From positions 841,262 to 905,261 of the forward strand of contig WTPW01000029.1 of assembly GCA_009809945.1 (NCBI GenBank): a stretch of 64,000 bases of DNA, given 5' to 3'. A program made the translations under genes and the position numbers. Numbering within the stretch: position 1 is the stretch's first letter; every line of letters begins with the position of its first letter. The stretch is from Gigaspora margarita (taxonomy: Eukaryota; Glomeromycota; Glomeromycetes; Diversisporales; Gigasporaceae). Positions 58,488 through 64,000 of the stretch are shown piece by piece. Under the pieces are notes generated by a model that saw only the letters and a list, made by a program, of their open reading frames with translations, was not told the DNA's origin and searched no databases.

Positions 58488-59483
58488 TTACCTTTGATAC
58501 CAATACCTGGATTTATCTAGATCTCTTGTAATTCCAATTCCGTTTCGATAAAATTCTGCAACCTTTGACATTCCTGTAGCACTTCCCATCTCTGCGGATT
58601 TTTGAAAATAAAAGAATGCTTTATGCTCATCCTTTTCAACTCCAACTCCACTTTGATAACAATACCCAACATTATATGTTCCATCGACGTCCCCCATCTC
58701 TGCTGATTTTTGATCATATACGAATGCCTTATGTTCGTCCTTTTCAACTCCAATTCCTTCATCATAACAATAACCAGCATTATATGCTCCATCAGCGCTC
58801 CCCATCTCCGCTGATTTTTGGTAATAAACGAATGCCTTATGTCCATCCTTCTCAATTCCAATTCCATTTTGATAACAATATCCAACATTAAACATCCCTT
58901 GAGCATGCCCCATCTCTGCTGATTTTTGATAATGAACGAATGCCTCATGTTCATCCTTTTCAACTCCAATTCCATTTTGATAACAATATCCAACAATATA
59001 TGTTCCACCAGCATGCCCCATCTCTGCTGATTTTTGGTAATAAACGAATGCTTTATGTTCATCTTTTTCAACACCAATTCCTTCGTCATAACAATACCCA
59101 AAATTAAATGCTCCATGTGCGTGCCCCATCTCTGCTGATTTCTGATAATAAATAAATGCTTTATGTTCATCCTTTTCAACTCCAATTCCATGACGATAAC
59201 AATATCCAACACTATTTGTTCCACTAGCGTCCCCCATCTCTGCAGATTTTTGATAATAAACGAATGCCTTATGCTCATCTTTTTCAACTCCATCTCCATT
59301 TTGATAACAACATCCAACATTATATGCTCCATCAGCACTCCCCATCTCTGCTGATTTTTGATAATAATCGAATGCTTTATGCTCATCCTTTTCAACTCCA
59401 ATTCCATTTCGAAAACAATCTCCTACATTATATGTTCCACTAGCGTCCCCCATCTCTGCTGATTTTTGATAATAAACGAATGC
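58488..59483 (-). CDS. Sel1-repeat protein or N-terminal Sel1 part of a Sel1-kinase fusion; 5' end missing
   Basis: Nine 36-aa Sel1-like repeats on the minus strand (consensus GYCYQNGIGVEKDEHKAFVY, then YQKSAEMG). These alpha-solenoid units serve as protein scaffolds. The frame is open up to an unknown base at 59484, where the sequence turns into an A/G-rich low-complexity run, so the true start is lost. The ATG at 59451-59453 is only a repeat Met. The 3' end can be read as a stop at 58488, or as a donor AG|GTAAAT at 58491. With that donor, a 20-nt exon (58264-58245) and the kinase exon from 58144 join in phase, predicting WYQREKELASATSEWTH and then the kinase. The 108-nt DNA units are nearly identical, which marks recent expansion and explains the assembly problem. 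Confidence 0.8.
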   Translation of the reverse strand, partial: AFVYYQKSAEMGDASGTYNVGDCFRNGIGVEKDEHKAFDYYQKSAEMGSADGAYNVGCCYQNGDGVEKDEHKAFVYYQKSAEMGDASGTNSVGYCYRHGIGVEKDEHKAFIYYQKSAEMGHAHGAFNFGYCYDEGIGVEKDEHKAFVYYQKSAEMGHAGGTYIVGYCYQNGIGVEKDEHEAFVHYQKSAEMGHAQGMFNVGYCYQNGIGIEKDGHKAFVYYQKSAEMGSADGAYNAGYCYDEGIGVEKDEHKAFVYDQKSAEMGDVDGTYNVGYCYQSGVGVEKDEHKAFFYFQKSAEMGSATGMSKVAEFYRNGIGITRDLDKSRYWYQR

Positions 59484-60034
59484 NAAAAAAAAAAAAAGAA
59501 AAAAAGATAAGAAGAGAAAAAAAGGGAGAGAAAAGAAAAGGGAGAGAGAAAAAAAGAAAGAGGAGGGTAAAAATAGTACAAACCACTTTTTTTTTTTTTT
59601 TTTAAGCCAATTTTTTTTAAGTTTGTTTTTCTTTTTTTTCTTATGCCAATTATTTTTATTTTGCTTTAATCAGCAGTTTGTTTTTTTTTTCTTTTACCTG
59701 GTAAATTTTTGTGACAGATCAAAACACTATGTAATTGTTAAAGATCTGTTAATTGTTATATTTTTTTTTTAAAGAGAGGTCTTTCTTCTATTCCGTTTAT
59801 TAATGAAATTATAAAATAATACAAATTTTGTAATGATACATTTCATATATGGGAAGGGAGGATGAAGCTAATTTACTTCAAACCTAATCTTTACCAGATC
59901 GGTCAAAGATCTCCGGGTTTTTAATTGTTATATATTGTTTCAAATAATTCCAATTATAATCGATATAAAATGATTAAGTATTATATATTGATCAATAACT
60001 ATATATAAAATTTGCGGATGAAGTGCAAAAAGCG
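59484..60034. other. Low-complexity purine/pyrimidine tract and A+T-rich flank
   Basis: From an unknown base at 59484 the plus strand is almost pure A/G to about 59570, then long T runs. It interrupts the Sel1 array, so either the array's 5' part is missing from the assembly or it was replaced. No gene is visible. Confidence 0.7.
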
Positions 60035-60300
60035 AAAAAAATAGAAGATCTAATTATAAACAAAAGATCTAATCTGATCTTGTAGTACAGAATTTGAACA
60101 TCATCGAAATATTTTAAACTACAGATTTACTGATCCAGCTTGGTTTCCTAGTTCTAAAATATTTTGAAAGGGGTTCAAAATATTTCATAATATATTTCAA
60201 AATATTTTGAAATTACTTTCATTATTATATTTTGAAAATTTGATATTTCGAAATATTTTGAAATATATTATAAAATATTTTGCTTATATTACAGTTTGTA
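60035..60300. repeat. Direct repeat flanking the kinase/Sel1 locus, right copy, with AAATATTTTG array
   Basis: Counterpart of 56140-56350, followed by a local array of AAAATATTTTGAAA and its inverse (60140-60290), able to form several hairpins. Confidence 0.55.
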
Positions 60301-61410
60301 AGACTTAGTAAGATTACACTATTATAAATTTGCTGATGAAAGAAAACTATCCTTTAGAAATATAGTTTAGGTTACAAACTATCAATTTGAAAGAGGGGTT
60401 TTGATTTAATAATTTTTTATTGAGTTACACCATTTTGAAAAGACCAATTAAAATTAGATATCTTATGCTATCCTGCACACTAATTATTAAGAGTATATTA
60501 ACACAAGATTCTGTATTTTTATTTTATATCCTTTTATACTTACAAATTATTCTATTTTACTTTAAAGCATTTAGGTTCTTTGTTGGTTATAGAAAATGTA
60601 TAATTTAGAGAGGATTAGATATATTATTGTGGTTTATTAAGTTATATGCATACTTATAGATGTACTTATAGCTATAGTATAGAATAAGTGAATATATATT
60701 GTATGAAGAAGGTGTGCTTTAATATTTCATAGCTATTGTACTGTTCTCATAAGAACAGCATTTGAGTCTGAAATTTTGAATTGTTGGAATACATTGGTGT
60801 AAAAAAAGAATAGTAGATTTTTTTAGGTTAGGGTTGTTGGGTAGATTTAAGATCAGGATAGAATAGAATTAGTAGCAAGGTTATCACTAAAGTAGTGTTT
60901 CGGCCCAGATAGGTATTACCTGGGTCACCCACAAGTAAGCAGGTGACCTGGGTTGAATTATGATTACCTGGTGGTCAACCTGTGGGTCACCTGTGAGTAA
61001 ACTCACAGGCAGAACTGCCAAATTGACCTGATTGTGGTCTAAATAGCAGATATGCATGGTTTTTTTTTCTCAACACCTATAGACCAATTAAGGTTACAAG
61101 CAATATGACTTACAAGAATAGAAGAGTAGAATTTATACTCGGGTGACCCAGGTTAGATATTTACAATTTATTTTAGAATGTGAATATAATATGCATTAAG
61201 TCTAGAAGCGTTTTGCAGAATTGGACTGAGAGAATACCAGTAAAGCTATAGTTTGAGCTACTTCTTAGAGTTATAGCTAAACACAGGACTCAAATTATTT
61301 GATGCATATCAAATTTTTAGACTATTAGAAATTCATTTTCCAGTCATGACTTTTGATTCACATCTGCATCACAATATAGTTTGAGCTGAGATATCCAAGC
61401 AAATAACAAC
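60300..61410. repeat. Intergenic region with ACCTGGGTCACC foldback words
   Basis: At 60905-61030 and 61138-61150 the word ACCTGGGT(C)ACC and its inverse are repeated many times (GGTGACCTGGGT, TGTGGGTCACCTG, ACTCACAGG). Related GGGTGA/CACCCGCGGG words recur at 62890-62985. The pattern suggests the two ends of a foldback or degenerate element about 2 kb apart. No coding frame is supported. Confidence 0.45.
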
Positions 61411-61418
61411 TCTCATTG

Positions 61419-62311
61419 AGGGTGTTCTCAAGCCACTCCCTCAATGTGTTTTGATAGTGATTGAGGGTTTTGTAGATTTCGCAGACAGCTATTTTATTGA
61501 CGATCTACCTTTAGCCAACGCTAACCCTAAATCGGGCCAAATTTGTCAACGAAATAGTTGTCGGTGAAATGGTTGTCGGCGAAATTGGGTTATACCGTGA
61601 TTGAGATGATGCATAATTATACAATTGATTGCAATCGTTACTTGATCAGACCATCCTTGCATTATTCATTTCATTATGTTTTCAGCAAGTCGTAGCAAAA
61701 AAAAGGCGACTATCCAATAAACAAATCTATACCTTTGGCAACACTTCAACAAATAAATGTAACTTCGGCAACACCAAGTGCGTCAACTTCTACTTTATGG
61801 ACTTTACAATTATTCATATATTGTTACATGACAATATTCGTAGTTTTTGCGCCTTTAGCTTTGAACAAAACCAACGCAAATAATAGTGACGTATTTGAAT
61901 ATAAACAAATTTTTAATAAAAAAAAAAAACAATAAAAATAAAAATGAAATTGCCGCATTTGACATAAAAGTTGGAAGATAATAAATATTGGCATGGCATG
62001 CCTTTGGGTTTCTTTGGATTTTTATTAACGATAAGTGTTTTTAATGTAAAAAGCAGCGTAATAAATTTTTTGACGATTAAAATTTCGTCGAAGTTTCATG
62101 ACATAAAGCAAAGTGTTTGAACGACCTCTTTTTTTACTATATCAATAAGTAGTTTTAATTTAGCCAATCAGCATTCATTCGATGAAAAAAAGGATGGTCT
62201 GGCCTCCAGACTTTTTTCAGTGAAACGGCAATTCATTTGATCAGTTTTTTGATCCCTGACTATTAATAATTTTATTTTCGAACAATTGATTTAGGCGCTT
62301 GAGAACACCCT
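61419..62311. mobile_element. Candidate TIR element (~893 bp)
   Basis: AGGGTGTTCTCAAGC at 61419-61433 is mirrored perfectly at 62297-62311. A second inverted pair (CAGACCATCCTT at about 61647 and AAGGATGGTCTGG at about 62192) lies inside it, which suggests nesting of one TIR element in another. I found no clear target duplication and no transposase. Confidence 0.5.
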
Positions 62312-62830
62312 AAGCTACCTAAGTTCGTGAGCATAAAGAACACACTGTATATTTATAGTCTTAGTATTTAATCAGATGTCACGTTCATGAATATTTGTAT
62401 ATCATTTCGTTCATTAATTTAATGCATGAGCATAAAAAGCATATATAAATATAAGTTTTCAAAATAAGTTATTCGTGCCTATGAATATTTAATATTAGTT
62501 TATTTTAATTTAGTGCATGAGTATAAAGAATGTTTATTAATATAAATATTCAAAGTAAGTTATTCCAGCTTTATTTACTATTCATAATTTACTTTAGATT
62601 GTGAATAATGAACATTAAGCTATCCAAGTTCATAATATTTACCATTTATACGCATGAATTTAATTCATGAGTGTGATAATATAAGCATTAAAATAAGATA
62701 TCAAAGTTCACGAATATTTGCTACTTAATTTTATTCAATTTAGTGCATGCGCATAAGAACATTTATTAGTCTAAGCATTCGTATTCATGAATATTTACCA
62801 TTTAATTTTATCATTCGCATTAATTTAGCG
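62312..62830. repeat. Degenerate tandem repeats, period about 110 bp
   Basis: Words TTCATGAATATTTAC and TTTAGTGCATGAGCATAA alternate roughly every 110 bp through about five diverged units. Scattered related words occur at 3240-3390. No coding potential. Confidence 0.6.
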
Positions 62831-62999
62831 CGTTAATCCAATCCAAGTAGGTATTACTTTTTAAATCCCGTTGCAGAATTTTTTTTACCAGATAACCCGG
62901 GTGATCCACCCGCGGGTGACCCCTTGCGAAATTTCTTTACCACACGGACGATCCGAATGACTCACCCGCGGGTGAAATTTTTGTGACGGGTCAGAACAT

Positions 63000-63190
63000 T
63001 ACACTAGAGCTAAGGTTAGTAGTAAGGTTAATGGTATAGTTAGTTAATAGTGAGTTAGATTTAGCGGCATGATTAGCGATGAGTAAGGGTTAGGGTTAGT
63101 GGTAAGGTTAATGATTAGTTAGATTTAGTGGTATGGTTAACGACGGGTAAGGCTTAAGGGTTAAGTTAGTTGTAGAGATTAGATTCGTCA
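63000..63190. repeat. GGTTAG-rich degenerate tandem repeat
   Basis: Two diverged units of about 70 bp share GTTAGATTTAG(C/T)GG(C/T)AT, GGTTAATG and GGGTAAGG words. One place reads TAAGGGTTAGGGTTAG, close to the telomere repeat, but most of the array is not telomeric. Confidence 0.6.
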
Positions 63191-63354
63191 TGATACTGTA
63201 GCAATGAACTTAAAATCTGCATCTTGTATAAATAAATGAATAAACTAAAAGAAATTAAAACAAAAATAAAATTAAAAAACGCGAAATAATAATGTGTAAC
63301 CATTATCGTGTATAATACCTATGGTGCATTTTGTAAAGTCGTTTAAAAAATATC

Positions 63355-63667
63355 TACCATATTGTCGCGAAATAACAGGCATGGGCGTTAATTCGAAAAT
63401 CGCGCCCCCTAAAAATAACATCAAAATAACACCTATGCGCGTCCCAAAATAACGCGCACCCATATTAATAAAAAATAAGTGCCCCGAAAGTAGATTTAGT
63501 ACTAAGTAAGCCTACTTTCGAGCATTTTTTTGTTAGTATATTTTTTATTAAGAAGATGCATAAAAATTTATATTTGTTTTCAAAATAACGCCCATGCGCG
63601 TTCTCGAAATAACGCGCATATGCTCAAATTAACGCGCAGGAGTGCGTTATTTCGCGACAATACGGTA
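63355..63667. mobile_element. Tc1/mariner-like TIR element, third family member
   Basis: TACCATATTGTCGCGAAATA at the left and its mirror at the right (TATTTCGCGACAATACGGTA) end in TA. The interior is rich in AATAACGCGCA-type words in both directions and a small CTACTTTCG palindrome near 63490-63525. Shares terminal consensus with 12622-13566 and 52402-52521. Confidence 0.65.
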
Positions 63668-63689
63668 TGATGATTATCTGACATGATGG

Positions 63690-64000
63690 CCAATACTGCA
63701 ATAAAAAAGAACTGCCATGCTACGGGCCGTTATAACCGTTAACCATTAATAGTTAACCGTTATTTACTGCACCACATGGACCGTTATGACATCACGATCT
63801 TATAACTGTTAACCATAGCCATATGGGCTGTTATGCTTTACAGCTGATTTGAAAATTAGTGGGACACTTAAAAAATTTTCTTGTTTTTGAAACCTTTCGG
63901 TTTCGTCTTATGAACCATCTAACTCTTCGGAAACCATGTCACAGTCTTCGGAACTTCGGTCCGATAATGGCGATGCGATTTCCGAAGAGTTAGATGACTC
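63690..64000. other. Right edge: inverted words, no complete gene
   Basis: GGCCGTTATAACCGTTAACC-type words recur in both directions to about 63840. CATCTAACTCTTCGGAAA near 63907-63925 is mirrored by TTTCCGAAGAGTTAGATG near 63979-63996, which may be the start of a foldback element that continues beyond the window. Confidence 0.4.

Noticed and set aside
58517-59407. 296-codon open frame overlapping the Sel1 array (lysine/methionine/isoleucine-rich)
   Set aside because: It exists only because the 108-nt Sel1 unit is a multiple of three and lacks stops in a second frame. Composition is unnatural and it carries no domain.

Overview
Organism. This is eukaryotic DNA. It is very AT-rich, the genes carry short introns, and mobile DNA is abundant. 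The coding content is the mix typical of arbuscular-mycorrhizal fungi (Glomeromycotina, Rhizophagus-like): tandem Sel1 repeats next to a tyrosine-kinase-like kinase with an HRDLHSGN loop, an F-box/RNase-inhibitor-type LRR protein, and an abundant transposase-like family with SG(N/D)GR and (F/Y)(F/I)SADW motifs. The organism assignment is an inference from family content; no marker gene is present.

Layout. (1) 1-5.5 kb: no gene seen; tandem and inverted repeats and one foldback element. (2) 5.5-51.1 kb: a two-gene module is repeated six times. Each unit has a ~1 kb conserved upstream block, a four-exon plus-strand gene for a secreted or membrane-anchored LamG/concanavalin-like protein (starts at 6609, 9271, 23649, 30617, 37081, 47811), and usually a convergent minus-strand F-box/LRR gene or its remains. 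LamG copies 1 and 2 look intact and copies 3-6 are broken. Only the last unit keeps a whole F-box/LRR gene (49552-51081). All six LamG copies share a conserved 22-nt internal exon. (3) 12.3-21.5 kb: a nested transposon stack splits a transposase-like gene whose two parts lie at 11697-12303 and 21484-21660. (4) 40.75-47.1 kb: a broken Ty3/gypsy fossil on the minus strand, sitting inside the module array. (5) 51.7-53.4 kb: a degenerate second LRR gene and small transposons. (6) 53.69-53.96 kb: an assembly gap, then T-rich DNA without a gene. (7) 57.0-59.5 kb: a protein kinase and nine 108-nt Sel1 repeats on the minus strand. Splice signals and phases suggest one Sel1-kinase fusion gene joined through a 20-nt micro-exon. 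(8) 59.5-64 kb: simple and tandem repeats and TIR elements.

How it fits together. The window looks like a fast-turnover accessory region. A putative surface lectin-like gene and an F-box/LRR gene were co-amplified, then eroded one by one by small transposon insertions. Many of these insertions still show clean target-site duplications, so the order of events can be read. The kinase/Sel1 locus is the only other clear host gene. No rRNA, CRISPR or convincing tRNA gene was seen.
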